The position numbers and the translations under genes were made by a program. From assembly GCF_003590095.1 (NCBI RefSeq), contig NW_020800391.1, positions 124,001 to 188,000 on the forward strand: DNA of 64,000 nt, in the 5' to 3' direction. Source of the stretch: Trichoplusia ni. Its lineage: Eukaryota > Arthropoda > Insecta > Lepidoptera > Noctuidae. Shown here piece by piece: positions 11,115 through 23,283 of this stretch. Numbering within the stretch: position 1 is the first letter of the stretch; every line of letters begins with the position of its first letter. The notes under the pieces were generated by a model. The model did no database searches, was not told where the DNA came from, and saw only the letters and a program-made list of their open reading frames with translations.

Positions 11115-14100
11115 TGTGCGGTGCGTATTCTAAGTGTGATGTGAATCGACTGGCGTTGAACTTCATCGTCGCACCGACTGTCACTAGAGTTTACAAAACT
11201 ACGAGAGAGCTAAACAAAAACATAGCGCGAAGAATACTTCAGTCGTGAATCCCCGAACGCGGTGATTCGCACAGATTTCTTTTGTTAATGTTTATACAAT
11301 TTGTCGTCATGTTATGATAATATTTATTAATCGTGAATGTGTTGCAAATATAATATATACTTTTCTTTACCACAAGATAATACAGAGCAAACGAGTCTAC
11401 CGTACAAAGAAATAATACAAAGCAATGAAATAACAACAACGCAACTGAAATAATACTGTTCTGTGTTTCCTGAGCTATCCAGGAAATATACGAGTTGATT
11501 AGACTAAATAAAGGAAAGTCATAATTAAGAGGTATTACAAGGTTTGAGAACTACGTACATTAGGTATTAGTATCAATTCTACTGCTTGCAGTAGGTACCT
11601 ACCTACGTGTAATCAGACTCAATCTAGCAGAACGGAGGATGGTCTTCCGAATGCTACTAAAACTGAACCCGTGATTAGACATAGGACTTGATTAATCTAA
11701 CAATCTAACCCTGTTAATTATATCTGTATGAGATCTCTTTACGTGAAGAAACTAGGTAGGTACCTAAATCTATAACCGACCTTTATTTAGGCGAACAGAT
11801 AGCGGATCTGCAAAAAGAATAAAAAAGTGACTAATTTTTGCGACAAATAACTAAACTAATAGCGCTCAAAATCAACGACTAACTCATCTGTACTTTCTCC
11901 ACGAGATATAGGAACTGACGTGATGTATGGCTGGTGTCAGGTATCTATGTCTCGTGGAGTGATCAAGGATGGATAGGTCATGATTTTGGGCAGATAGCTG
12001 TCTGCATTTCTGTATGGGGTTGAAAAGGTGAGCTGAAACACAATCATTATAAAGTGTTTTCGAGATACAAGTTTGCCACAATCGGTGTTACGATGGGTAC
12101 AATGTTACAGTTGTCATTGTTAATGTTACTGCCCGTTAATGCATTGCAGGAGTTAAGATTTCCAATTGTCATTTGGTTATTAAACATACGATAGTATTGA
12201 GATACTGTTAAAGTGCTACTATGTACTACTTATTCATAAGTTACACATGAATATTCAACACATCTCCGATATATATTAGTCTACACGGTCCATACTACTG
12301 TAAAAAATCGCTTTTGATCGACGTACAAAATGGTATTACTCTCTGTTCCACGAATACGGTTAAACCACTTAACCCATTTCGACAAAATTTAATATAAAAG
12401 GTTACACTTTAATGTCGACTAAAAACTACATTCTACAGCTACGTTTTGTAAAAAAAAAAGTATTAAATTAATTAGTAATCGTAAATATCGTAACTACAAA
12501 AACAAAATTGCCATAGTCAAATAAAAACACAACATACTTAGATACCTACGGAAACCAGGTGTCGGTCTTGTCTTGCCAAATGTTCGGGTCGAAGTTCATT
12601 TTGTAAATGTATTACAACATAATACAAAATATGTTTACAATCACACAGGTGTACGCCACACCTATTCAATCGACCAATATGAATAGCTAAATACGTACGT
12701 AGGTAGTTACATGGCTTCGAATTGTCCCCTATCTTGGGCACGAACAGTAGTAATTAATCCTCGTTATCGAAGTTACGAATGATATATACATCGTAAAATT
12801 TTAGATATTATCCATATAAAAAAGTCACATACAATAATATCCGAATATTTTTAGGTGAAACAAATGGAGTGACTGTAAAAATAAATTATAAATTAGTCCT
12901 CGAAATAGATTTCCAAAAATATCGAATTTTTAGTTTTTGTTTAATTGCGTAAACAAAAGACGTTGCAGAATTGCCATGTGACATCACTTTTCTTCAAATC
13001 ACATTCTGACAAGAATTTTGACGAACAAATGACGATATTAGCCCATTTCGATACGTTTCAATGACTAATGCATTTAATCATCGATTTTTTTATTGACTTA
13101 ATAAAATAAAAAGCGAGGTGTTTTAGAAAGAACTGCATTTCAGAAATGTACCTGTCGTACTTTTTAGTCAAACGCCCAACTCTTTGCAATGATAAATAAG
13201 GAAATGATATTATGACGACAGAAAAGACATCATACGACTAAAAAGGTTTGAGAACAAGGTGAAGAAAAAGGGCCTGGCCGATAAATCAACCTGGAGCAAC
13301 GGTCAAACTCAGGAAAATGCTAGTTATCAAACTTTAGGACGAAGAAGTATGAATTTAGTTAAAACGATAGCGGTTCAACCTAAACAACTTGGTTCTTCCA
13401 GTTCCTTCATTTTAAGAATTATCTCAAGAATTCAATAACCTTTCTTAATGATCCTGAGTCACAAATGCAGTGAGCTAGATCACAAAAGAAATTATTAGTT
13501 CTCATACGGATAGCAATCATTTTCCAACCATTAAACAATTTTAAACTCGATATAGACGGCTTAAGATAACTTTATTGGATTGAGTTTTCTGTTCAAATGG
13601 CCCCTCGGAAGCGGAACGCGGCGGCCGGGAAAACTCTAACCAGCCATCATATTAAATATCTTGGCTTCCACGTGCTCAGCATCGTGTTAAGAGAAAAGTA
13701 GGAAAATAAATTGAAAAATTCTACGGGAAATATGAATTCCGATGGAAGTGCTTTCAATCGAGTGCTAAAGGAAACTAGAAAATAGAATAAGACGATTGGC
13801 CTCGCTGCGCTGCAAAAGGCTAAATACAAGTCTATAAAAGTAGGTCAAGCAAATAAATCTTATGATTCTAGACGATTCTACGTATTAAAACAGTGAATAT
13901 CCGTTTCCGGGCTCATCCTCCAAGAAAACCTGTTTATTCCGTTTATTAGAGCAAGGCGAAAGGAAGAAGAAAAATGAGAGCGGAAGTAATTTTCCACTTT
14001 CGTATTTTATTGAGTCAAAACACTTGACAATTTTGGACGATAATTCAATGACAATCACAATTTTCCGTGGGAGAAACTTCAGACACCCGGATTTTTCCGA

Positions 14101-15488
14101 GTCCAGACTGGCGGAACGAAATATATCCCACTTAATTGAGTGGTCTAAGAGGACAATTAGATTCAAGAAACATAGATATAGATAAACAATGTTTTGCCAC
14201 ATTAATTGACATGACGATCTTTTTAACCAATATTGTAAAAGAAACATTGGAAGTGAGAAACGCAACTAAATTTGAAAATAATTTAATTGATATCCGTCCG
14301 TGATAATGACTTTTCTTAAGAAAGTACATAAAACAGTTTTCTGCATAAAAAAGAAGTCAATCATATTTTATCATGACATTCCAAATTTAATGTACAATGA
14401 AGTACTTCACCATGCAGCAGTAGTATATCTCTTAGTAGTATTGAATGTGCCTTATAGTTTTTCCTCGATAAATATACGTAGAAGTGTACTGGCGTTTTAA
14501 CTACCTGAGGGACTCGAATGTGGCTTTACATACCCTTGACAAATCTCGGTTTTGCTACACCGTTTTCGCATTCTTGCAGTCAAATAAGATTAATGTACTT
14601 CTATTTCACCGCAGTTTGTCAATATTTCGTTGTCTTACTGCCTGATAATCATGTCACACTGCCCTACATAATGATTACCTAGCAAACTAGTCTAGATCTT
14701 ATCTCAGTAGAAACTTCAAAGTGCAATATAATACGTGTGAGCCAAGTCTTGGAATATATTGACACGGCCCTGTTTCAAGTTTATTATAAAACAATCCGCA
14801 ACAGCATATTTCAAGGGGTGTTACGAGTATAATCAGCCTTGAAACCCTCAACGACTCTACTCAACACTCTATCAACCCTTACCTCAAGATCATCTAAGAT
14901 GTATTTTAAATATTAGTTTTATTTTTCTAGTCCACACTATACTAATACAAGAAAAATTGATGGAACTCGATCTCTTATTATTTCTACTTTAAGTTAACTA
15001 AAAGCTTTAAGCATGCTTCTAGCAGTGAATGGGATGCAGTATCGGAAAGCACCACTTTTTGGTCAACCTTCGTTATATACAGTTATTTCTGACAAATTAA
15101 TTTATAATATGATTCGAATAACTTAGTTGAATGTCAATGTATCAATGGGAGCTTCACTAATACGCGGGATTAGAATTTTTGTGTCCAAATATCACCATAT
15201 TTTCAAACAATTTTCCATTGAGTATTAAATATGATCGGTCAGCCCTCTTCAACAGATCGATCAAGAATGACTGTGAATGAAGCTGTTGAATGGTTAGTTT
15301 AAATTTATCGTGGGACTATTAAGACAGTGGATCCATATATACAATGCTCCCATACGTTGCTCACACGGTTCTAAAATACACTTAGCGTGCGAGAGTAAGG
15401 GCCTATGCAAACCGTCGAGTGTTTTAAACATCTATGCGTTCACCTACGCATAATAATATTACATTTAACTATTAAACAACGCACATAA

Positions 15489-15680
15489 ACGTATAAATGT
15501 CCCACAGCTGGGCACAGACCTCTTTCCTTATAAGGTAGATTTGGGCAAGCTGGCTAATTGCGGATTAGCGAAAGACTTCAATTTTGGAAAATTGGTTTCT
15601 CCTGGTCTTATTATAGATCCAAAAAGTTAGCTTGGGTGGGAATCAAACCACGATCGGAATGCCACTAGCCGCTATAATTA
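15489..15680 (+). repeat. Lepidopteran interspersed repeat (CCCACAGCTGGGCACAG family)
   Basis: GTCCCACAGCTGGGCACAGA followed by CCTCTTTCC matches the very common lepidopteran motif CCCACTGCTGGGCACAGGCCTCC. A reversed B-box-like GGGTGGGAATCAAACCACGA lies near 15640. The outer limits are approximate. A related fragment is at about 33397-33450. Confidence 0.5.
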
Positions 15681-15970
15681 TATTCCATATTATAGACCAA
15701 ACTAGCCCGTAACAAATTTATTAGGTATAGGGTTCATAATTTGTGATAGTTAAGCCTTTTCGTTTGGTAGCTATGATGATGAGCCATTTTACGGAAGACA
15801 TCTTGAACCGATTTGCACCAAAATGCTAACTATAATACAATACTGTACTATAATAAACTATACGCTTTACCCGAATTTTAAAATTGTCTGTTCTTTTAAA
15901 GAGACTGCGACCCCTGAGTTTGTTTCAACATTTCTTCTCAGGGTAGTCAGATATTAAATGTCGGCTCCAG

Positions 15971-16302
15971 CGTTCTCGAAAAAAACATGTAAAAGTGATA
16001 AAATATCCTATTTGCAGGATAAATGATTTCATTTCATTTCATAAATTACAAAAAACTGCAAACAATAAATTACAAAGTACATTAAAAAAAAAGGTAATGG
16101 ATATCGCTAAATTTCTTAATGAACTAAGATGTACATCGGGGATTTCATACGCCATGTGCACAGGCCCTGAGTGCTTGGAAAATAAAATAAAAGCAAATCG
16201 ATGAATGAACAGAAACCTGAATCGAATGAGAACCTTTGAAATGAAATCATGTAATCTGCAAGTAGGATATATTATCACTTTACAAGTCTTTTTTTGAGAA
16301 CG
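15971..16302. mobile_element. MITE with about 62-bp terminal inverted repeats
   Basis: CGTTCTCGAAAAAAACATGT, then AAAAGTGATAAAATATCC at the left end (15971-16035), is the inverse of the right end (about 16238-16302, ending TTTTTTTGAGAACG). A few mismatches and small gaps separate the arms. The 330-bp length and lack of any coding frame with transposase similarity fit a non-autonomous DNA transposon. The two open frames inside, one on each strand, are by-products of this palindromic structure. Confidence 0.65.
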
Positions 16303-16483
16303 TTGTAGCTTCAACATTTATCATGCAAAACATTTTGTTTTTTCGGTTATGGGTAGTAAGTAAAGTAATCTAAATAAAGATCTAGACCAGTTGTTGCTAT
16401 CAGGTTTGCGAAAACAGAACAACACCAAGTTAAGCAACACCAAGCCTGATGTAAACCTAGCATTCGGGATTTACGAAACACCC

Positions 16484-16672
16484 CTACTAATATTATAAAT
16501 GCGAAAGTAACTTTGTCTGTGTGTCTATTACGCTTTCACGTCTAAACCACTGAACTGATTTCATGTAATTTGGTACAGAGATAGAGTTGACCTTGAGAAA
16601 GAACATAGGATAATTTTTATCCCGGACTTTTGAAGAGTTCTCTTGGAAACGCGATAGAACCGAAAAAGCAGT
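16484..16672 (+). mobile_element. Helitron-like (Lep1-type) non-autonomous element, partial
   Basis: Starts CTACTAATATTATAAATGCG and continues through a body shared with the reversed copy at 44601-44820, including CTGAACTGATTT, AGATAGAGTTGACCTTGAGA and CCCGGACTTTTGAAGAGTTC. This is a lepidopteran family usually attributed to Helitrons. The 3' end (AGCTAGT type) is missing here. Confidence 0.55.
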
Positions 16673-17520
16673 TCGTTAGTTTCGCTACTACTCGGCTGAA
16701 CCGATTTGAGTTATTTTACTTGAATATTCTTAACAGTCCAGGGAAGGTTTTTAAACGGTGACAAAATATGGGAATATTGCAAAAAGAACTAAATTTTTGT
16801 CTGCATTGTTATCATCGACCGTTAGGCGGTACTTATGTACTTCACCGGGACAACTAGTTTTGAATAATAATGTAATTTACTTCTTTTTCGATTTATTTAC
16901 TTACCTAAAAATAAAATAATTTCATGGCCAAATAAGACTAATTAAAAATAGATTCCGGATATTCATTTAAACAAAAGTTGAAGCTACTTACAATAGGGAT
17001 GACGACTAGTTATAAAAGTAAAAATCTCTTTAGTCCCTCGGGTAGATAATTGAAAAATATTAGATGGGTATTTCTTCCTTTTTCTGAAAAACTAAAATTG
17101 ACAAAGATAAACTGCTTTAAAGTTTAGGAGAAGGCCTTGTGACGTAACGATATAGTAAAATTCATACACTATCGTGACGTCAGGCGTAAGTTTCGTTCAC
17201 TGTAATTTGAAAAATTTATATTTACGGGAAAATTTAAAAATATTACGTATCCATTATTATACCTGAACACTGAAAAAAAATGTTCGTCATCCCCATTATG
17301 AGCGGATGGTTCCTTTGGCAGTTGCAAGGTTGTAAGGCTTCTTTCAAATAAATGCTGTATCCAATTGTTTTTTTTTCAACTTAAAAGTTATTCAGTTCAC
17401 GTATTACTATGAAGAGCGAGACATCCTAAAATATGTAAGCTCGCCATATTAAAGATTTGTATCAAAGTACTTACAAAGTGCTTTACAATTTTATGACAAT
17501 ATATTCAACAATCTCTCATG

Positions 17521-17822
17521 ACATTACAATAGGCGCCATCCTATACCTAGTCTTACCGGATGCCACCAAGAAACAATGTTTTCCAAGGAGCCTATCAAAC
17601 TTCCTTAACCCAGTTGCATGGGTAATACGATATCCCTTTGCAAAACTTTCTAGCAGCTAACTACCCGTAATGACTGTCAAAGATGTATTATATAGCCAAC
17701 ACAGAATTTGGAACTCGTTATGACATAGATGGTCACCCATCCATGGACCGACTGTATCAAGCGTCCCTTAAAGTGTGCGATCAATTTGTGCAGTTGTCTA
17801 AATCCGAGGTCCTCGGCTCGGT
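17521..17822 (-). mobile_element. SINE, reverse orientation
   Basis: The reverse complement contains GGTCCATGGATGGGTGACCA, ACATCTTTGACAGTCATTAC, CAACTGGGTTAAGGAAGTTT and GGTGGCATCCGGTAAGACTA. These match in order the + strand copy at 36514-36872. Such SINEs are ubiquitous in Lepidoptera. The head resembles a tRNA/5S-type pol III region. The open frame at 17457-17660 overlaps it and is not a gene. Confidence 0.6.
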
Positions 17823-18428
17823 ATCATCTGTGAAAATATCTGCTATCTAATAAAACTTTTATGAACTATACACCTAAACATAACCTAGTCACAGTCTGAC
17901 GGACAAACGGACATATAATGGAATCCGTAATGGAGTTTCGTTATTACTCTTTTATGAAGAACACAAAAAAAAAACGTAAATTAAGTAAATTAAAAATGTA
18001 TACTTTATAAATTCGCTCTAACTTAATAAAAAGGACAGCAACGAAAACTTGAAAATAAAAAAGGTATTGTTTCCTTACAAATCAGCTGAGGAAAGTTTTG
18101 CACTTGAGGTTTTTCCTGACCTTCGCATAATCAATGGATCACAATAAATAATTTGAAGTATAAGTACTTTTTGAGTTCTGAAACGGATTCGACGTAATTA
18201 AATGTTCATTAAGTTATACAACTTTTATACCTTTTGTTTTTATGTTTTTAAGCGTAGCCATTAAGCTGGCATGTGGGGTGTCCGATTCGACATTGCTTTG
18301 TGGATTTTAATCATAAACATAAGACTTTAAACAAAAAATGTTTATAGTGGTTTCTTAGGTTTACGCGAATATTAGACATTGAAATAAACATTCCTACACA
18401 AACAAGCCAAAAGATAGAAATTAAATTA

Positions 18429-18974
18429 TAGTCCGATTTTTAATTCGAGGCAGTAAAATGACATGTCCAGTGTGGCAGGTTTTTAATTCCAAATAAATAG
18501 TGATGTATTACAATCGACTTATTACAATCAAAAGTTAGTCGAGCTTACATTTTTTTATTCAGATATCAAATTAGCTCTGTATAAAAAAAAATATATACGA
18601 CAATTAATCATAAGACATGCACTGTTTTTAAATGTAAAAAAAAAATTAAATTTATAAAATGAAAGCCAAATGCGGTGCTGGTATAAGATGAAGCACCTTA
18701 CCATGCAAGAAAAGTCGAGCGCATCCAACTCCAAACTGGATGAATTCTGACATTATGCAGTGGTTGGATGAAAAACAAATTTAATATCAACTTACAATTA
18801 TAAAAGCTCAATTAATAGAAATAGTAAATTTTTGAGACATAATAAAATAAAGCATGACTAAATGGCATCGTCGTAGTAAGATTTCCAAACATCACTATTG
18901 TAGCGGGTCACCCTTTTTTGTATAAATGACAGTTGCAATTGTCATTTTACTGCCTCGAATTAAAAATCGGACTA
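18429..18974. mobile_element. 546-bp MITE with perfect 35-bp terminal inverted repeats and TA target duplication
   Basis: The left terminus at 18429-18463 (TAGTCCGATTTTTAATTCGA, then GGCAGTAAAATGACA) is the exact reverse complement of 18940-18974. The element is flanked by TA at 18427-18428 and 18975-18976, the target duplication of Tc1/mariner-type transposons. The interior is AT-rich with no transposase frame. Perfect arms suggest recent mobilisation. Confidence 0.8.
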
Positions 18975-19017
18975 TAAAACAATTACACATTGAAAATAAA
19001 CATTTTTAGAAATAAAA

Positions 19018-19110
19018 CTACTTTTACGGATTTTATCGCGGTTTAATTTAGATTTTAGTTCCCGACGTTTCGACACCTTTGCAGGTAACATGGTCACGGG
19101 CAGACTGACT
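19018..19110 (-). repeat. Dispersed retroelement fragment with CGAAACGTC core (copy 1)
   Basis: The reverse complement reads ACCTGCAAAGGTGTCGAAAC, GTCGGGAACTAAAATCTAAA, TTAAACCGCGATAAAATCCG. A near-identical + strand copy is at 26820-26899. The CTG...GTCGAAACGTC arrangement resembles the terminal, hammerhead-ribozyme-bearing region of Penelope-like elements, though the expected CTGATGA box is not intact. The family assignment is tentative. Confidence 0.45.
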
Positions 19111-19714
19111 GACTCTATCTTTACGCTCGTTTGTATAAGAAAATAGTGGACACTACGATGACTACAAATATGGGTGGTTGAATACAAACTGTACATGGTT
19201 CGAGCCCAATTCTTGAAAAGAGGTTATAATACTTAGATAATTTTAATAAAATCCTTACGAAAGTTTTTTAACAATCAGGATTGTGACTGAAGAGCAGCTG
19301 TGTGAAGCGAAACATCCCTTAGGGCAGTTTTCATTTATTACTTGATTTGTTTGGTTCTGTTTCTGTTTTGATTCAATTCTAAATTCAGTCTACCATCGAG
19401 GAGCGCTCCACTACTATTATCGGGCCATCGAGCGAAATTTCTAATTCATGCTACTGCACTTATTAGCCCTAATGTCGATTTCCAGGGAATAACGCAATCT
19501 CAGCAGCAAGTTTAAAAGTTCTACATGTGAATTAATTAATTCCATTCCTTGCTTCCAACAAAAAAATCAGTGAGATTTCAATCAGGAGCGTTATTCAATT
19601 GCTAATTACTTAATAACAAGTGCACACTGCACACCGGTGCACTGGCAACAGATTGCCTGTCATCTTTCAAAAGGTTCAATAAATTTCATCTGATGATTAT
19701 TTATGAAGTAGATA

Positions 19715-19800
19715 AAATGGATCAGACACGTGACGTGTCGTGGTTTCAATTCCCACGTAGGACAAACTTTGTCCATGTGACTCGAATGTTTGTAGAGCCC
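19715..19800 (+). repeat. tRNA-derived SINE fragment
   Basis: CGTGGTTTCAATTCCCACGT followed by AGGACAAACTTTG and CTCGAATGTTTGT matches a common lepidopteran SINE body downstream of a B-box-like GGTTTCAATTCC. The limits are approximate and no clear A box was seen. Confidence 0.4.
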
Positions 19801-21037
19801 CCCGCGACATGAGAATTGAATTCCCTGATGCAATTTTCCTCTTTTTTAAGAGGGAAAAAAGAGAGCATCGCTGACGAAATTTGCACCAATCGACGACTCT
19901 AATATTTAGTACAATAGGTGCCACTAACTTAAACTAGCCAAGCGCATTATTTTTGGGAAAAGCCCTTACTAGCTCGAAATAGTAAATAGGTAGGATCTCT
20001 CGTGCTGACTGACCCTGAACTGCCATACAACGTCTCCCGCATTTAGTCGGTGCACGGCAACGCATAGCAATTCATCGTTCGCCAAGAAAATGCCTTTCTT
20101 TTTTAGGCGTGGGAATCCTCATGGACACAGACCTCCTTTTAGGAAGAATCTGGTCGGGTCGAACTCTATCTGACTTAGCCTGAACCGCCGGCATTACATA
20201 GCAACTTATCACGAATCAACTTCTGGCCTCGCCTGCTATAGCAAGGTGCTGGTTTCAAATCACTCGAACAACTAACCGGAAATAATTTGAATCGTCGAAT
20301 CGTGAAGTCGTCACGGCATGGATAAAGTACAAAAAGTTTCGTGTGCAGGTTTTAATCGCTAATCTAGGCGAGGTACTGAAATGATGTGCACGTTTTAATC
20401 ATACAGCATAAAACTTTTGGATTTTGAGCAGTAATAAAGAATTTTTGTGCAGTTATTGTGGATATTTCTTTTATTATTGTACAGTAAAATTAGTTCAAAA
20501 ATCTAATAGATCAAATGCATAAAAGTAAAATGTTATTTTCATCACGATTATACAGAAAACTTGATTAAGTTTTAAAACTTCCGAGCCTTGTTTTTCAGCG
20601 AAAATAGATTTCACTAACGCAACTGCGACTTCTACGATTTCCAACTTCAATTATTGTATCGCAGCTTGAAAGCAGTTAAAAGTTTTTAAACTTAAATTAG
20701 CTGACCTACTTCAGAAACAGTATGACAGAAATCTATGCCATCGAACAGAATAATAAGGAGGTATCGATTATGTAACTAAGCGATCGTTGCACTCATATTA
20801 TATCCGCAAATAGAATTCTATTGACGACTTCCACTTATACGAACGAAGTTTTCAATAACCTATACACCATTTGTTTTGATCCTTAATAAAAGGTAAACGG
20901 TATTGGTAAAACTTTGAAAAAATAACTTTATATAAAGTTCTAAAGAGGTTTTATATCTTTTCATGGAAACGATTATTAAAAAAACAAACGTCTAATTTGA
21001 TCGAATAATATTTGCAGTTGTTCTACATTCATTCGTT

Positions 21038-21169
21038 TTAGAGCTGATTTTTCAATCATCAGACAACTTTTATCTGAGGAATAAATATGGCCGTTTGATA
21101 TATTTTCTCAAAACGTCAAACTTATTCGTTAGATAAAAGTTATCTGGCGTTTGAAAAATTGGCCCTTAG
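21038..21169. mobile_element. Palindromic (foldback) MITE
   Basis: The left arm, GAGCTGATTTTTCAATCATC, then AGACAACTTTTATCTGAGGA, is inverted on the right as AGATAAAAGTTATCTGGCGT, then TTGAAAAATTGGCCC. The arms are about 60 bp each with several mismatches. The GGGCCAATTTTTCAA...ACTTTTATCT motif is a common lepidopteran foldback element. No coding capacity. Confidence 0.65.
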
Positions 21170-21343
21170 TCCCGTTTTATCTTCAGATTTATCGTTTAGT
21201 TGTTTAAGTACACCTGTGTGCCTTATTAAGAGTCACGGCGTAATGACGTCATGGTATTGATTGCATAAAAATGTAATCATTTTATTTATATTTCAACTTT
21301 TCATAGAAAGCTTTATTTATAACTTTTTTAAGTATGTTCTAAG

Positions 21344-21420
21344 TTTCTTACACACACACAGGGCGAGCGCAGGGTTCGGGGGCGCGGTTGTCGAAGGGGG
21401 CGCGGATGTCGAAGGTGTCG
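21344..21420 (+). repeat. Short GC-rich imperfect tandem repeat
   Basis: After a short CA run (ACACACACACA), GGGGCGCGGTTGTCGAAG is followed directly by GGGGCGCGGATGTCGAAG and a partial third unit GTGTCG. Two to three units of about 18 bp in otherwise AT-rich DNA. It probably explains the 66-codon open frame spanning it. Confidence 0.5.
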
Positions 21421-22755
21421 CATTTAAAATACTTAACAAATACTTAGGTAAAACAAATTGATTCAATGATGACCTTGTCATAAATTATGTTATTATAATA
21501 ACAGCTGGTAACTGATTGAAGACGATTTCAAGCTCTAGAGGACCAAAGAAAATTAGTCTTTGTGCCGACTTTTCATTTTTAGGTTTCTAGATTTAACTAC
21601 CTTTGAATATCAGATCAACCTTGTTACTATCTGAAGTAGATACAAGTATCAGACCCAATGAAAAAATAACTAAAGGAAATATGTCGTTTGAATTAAGAAT
21701 AATAGATACTTAAATTATAACTGGGCCAAACTCTTTTCGCCAATAGCATAAAATAGCTATTTAGCATGAAACAAATTTTAGCATGAAACAAATAACAGAA
21801 TCTCTTAAATCAGATCAGAAAGCTGAGCATGTAGTTGGTTTACCTAGGCGTAAAAAAATACGGCTGAATTGAGATCCATCTCTTCCAATCCTTTTTGCAA
21901 TCGGATAATTACAACTGTAGATAAATACATGTTTTGTAACAGATTATGGATTCCTATTGCTTAATTTTAATGTTTACTTAGAGGTAGCCTCTAAGTTAAC
22001 CTCTAGGTAGGCCTCTAGGCTTAGCAATACATTTTCCGGATAGTTTTGATTGGTTTCTATGATTGAGACGCAGGGAAGAAATTAGTGTATGCATTTGTAC
22101 CTCCTTAGGTAGCCTTAAGTAGACGTCCGCAGTAATATAATAATATCCTCCCATACCAACTTTTTTGATAATATTCTCATTTAGACGAATACCTTGTAAG
22201 GTCCAATCACTTTAGTACTGAATTCAAAATAAAAATGCCTATCTTCAACGGTTACTCAAAAGTTAGCCAAGTATTAATACTTTAAATTCAAATACAGTTA
22301 TTAGTTAAACAAAATTAAGGAACAAAACAATATATTATTTAATGTTATGACACGGTCGCAGTCTACTTATGTATTAAGGTATTAATTTCACGAGAAATTA
22401 TTGAAAACATTCCGATTACTCATGATATTTGGTGTTTAGTCTTTTCTGTTATTATCAGGTAAAACATTAATCAAGCTTGTTAATTTGAAAACAATGAGGC
22501 TTTGTAATAGGAGGAAACAATTATATTTTGAGTATCATTTTTATTAATGTTTATAAGTAATGAGTCACTTTGGTTAACACAAAAAACCAATAGAAAAGTA
22601 TTAAATGTTAAACAGTAAGATGTTTCCCTCAAAGTAGATATTCCCGTTGGAATTTTTCGAATCGGTGCTGTTGAACGTTAGAAAGTTAGATGGAATCTGG
22701 GATAGGGAAGGAAGGGGACACGATTGCGTCAGACACTTGTAGTAAGAGTACTCAC

Positions 22756-23191
22756 CTCGCATGTTCGGGTGCTCGTCTATCCTCTCCGACATGGACTGCT
22801 TCAACTTGTCCAAATCAGACTTCACGTTCCTCAGCGCCTTCTCGAGCATTTCCGAAGACGACGCCTTTATCATCCTTAGCATCTCTGACAGGTATTTCAA
22901 TATACTATTGGTTCTCTCGTGGAAAGTTGTATCTAAATGGTTCATTTTCCTTTCCACAGATTCAATCATTTTCAAATATCTCTCACTGGACATGAGGGTC
23001 TCGACGAATTTTTCCACGACGGCGTCTCCCACTGATGACCTACCCGTAGTCGTCGGCACACGAGAGTCGGTTCTCTTTTTAATATGAAAAACATCATCGT
23101 CCCCATCTTCATTACTTCTCTCCCTTATAAACTGTCTTGTAGCTGTCACTATTACGAACAAGGAAACTAACAGAATATTTCGTGACCACAT
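22756..23191 (-). CDS. FReD gene distal alternative first coding exon (signal peptide and coiled coil)
   Basis: An ATG at 23191 opens 145 codons plus one base, ending ATGCGAG before GTGAGT at phase 1. The signal peptide is MWSRNILLVSLFVIVTATRQ. A charged linker (ERSNEDGDDD) and a coiled coil (SSERYLKMIESVERKMNHLD) follow. The frame stays open upstream of this ATG but has no earlier ATG, so the start is fixed. No second set of FReD exons lies between here and the proximal exon. The phase fits exon 2 at 7343, giving a 521-aa isoform with an identical FReD. A TATA-like element lies about 85 bp upstream. It could instead be the stranded 5' exon of a broken tandem duplicate, but the intact frame, signal peptide and donor argue that it is used. 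Confidence 0.75.
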
Positions 23192-23272
23192 GATGCGGAA
23201 CCTGCGCTGTGGAGCACAATACAAATTATAATGACCACTTTGGATGTCACTGGTGTTTAACTTAAAGCCGAC

Positions 23273-23283
23273 TTATTATAAAA
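23273..23283 (-). promoter_or_regulatory. TATA-like element upstream of distal FReD first exon
   Basis: The minus strand reads TTTATAATAAG, about 85 bp upstream of the ATG at 23191, leaving room for a short 5' UTR. It is an AT-rich match in an AT-rich genome, so it is only suggestive. Confidence 0.3.

Larger units (their letters stand above)
11115..22755. other. Spacer or intron between the two FReD first exons, no supported gene
   Basis: About 11.6 kb of AT-rich DNA with no coding exon I can support. It is intronic for transcripts starting at the distal exon and promoter plus upstream DNA for the proximal exon. It holds the repeats listed separately: a LINE/SINE fragment, two TIR-bearing MITEs, a Helitron-like copy, a reversed SINE, a retroelement motif and a palindromic MITE. 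Open frames of 60-126 codons here have non-coding composition or lie inside repeats. Confidence 0.6.

Noticed and set aside
13885..14329. Minus-strand frames of 126 and 65 codons
   Set aside because: No recognisable motif, AT-driven composition (Phe, Leu, Ser, Lys runs) and no flanking splice or promoter context that singles them out.
15995..16317. Overlapping open frames on both strands (69 and 92 codons)
   Set aside because: They lie inside a MITE with inverted ends, so the symmetry creates frames on both strands.
22690..23087. Two + strand open frames of about 100 codons
   Set aside because: Antisense shadows of the distal FReD first exon.
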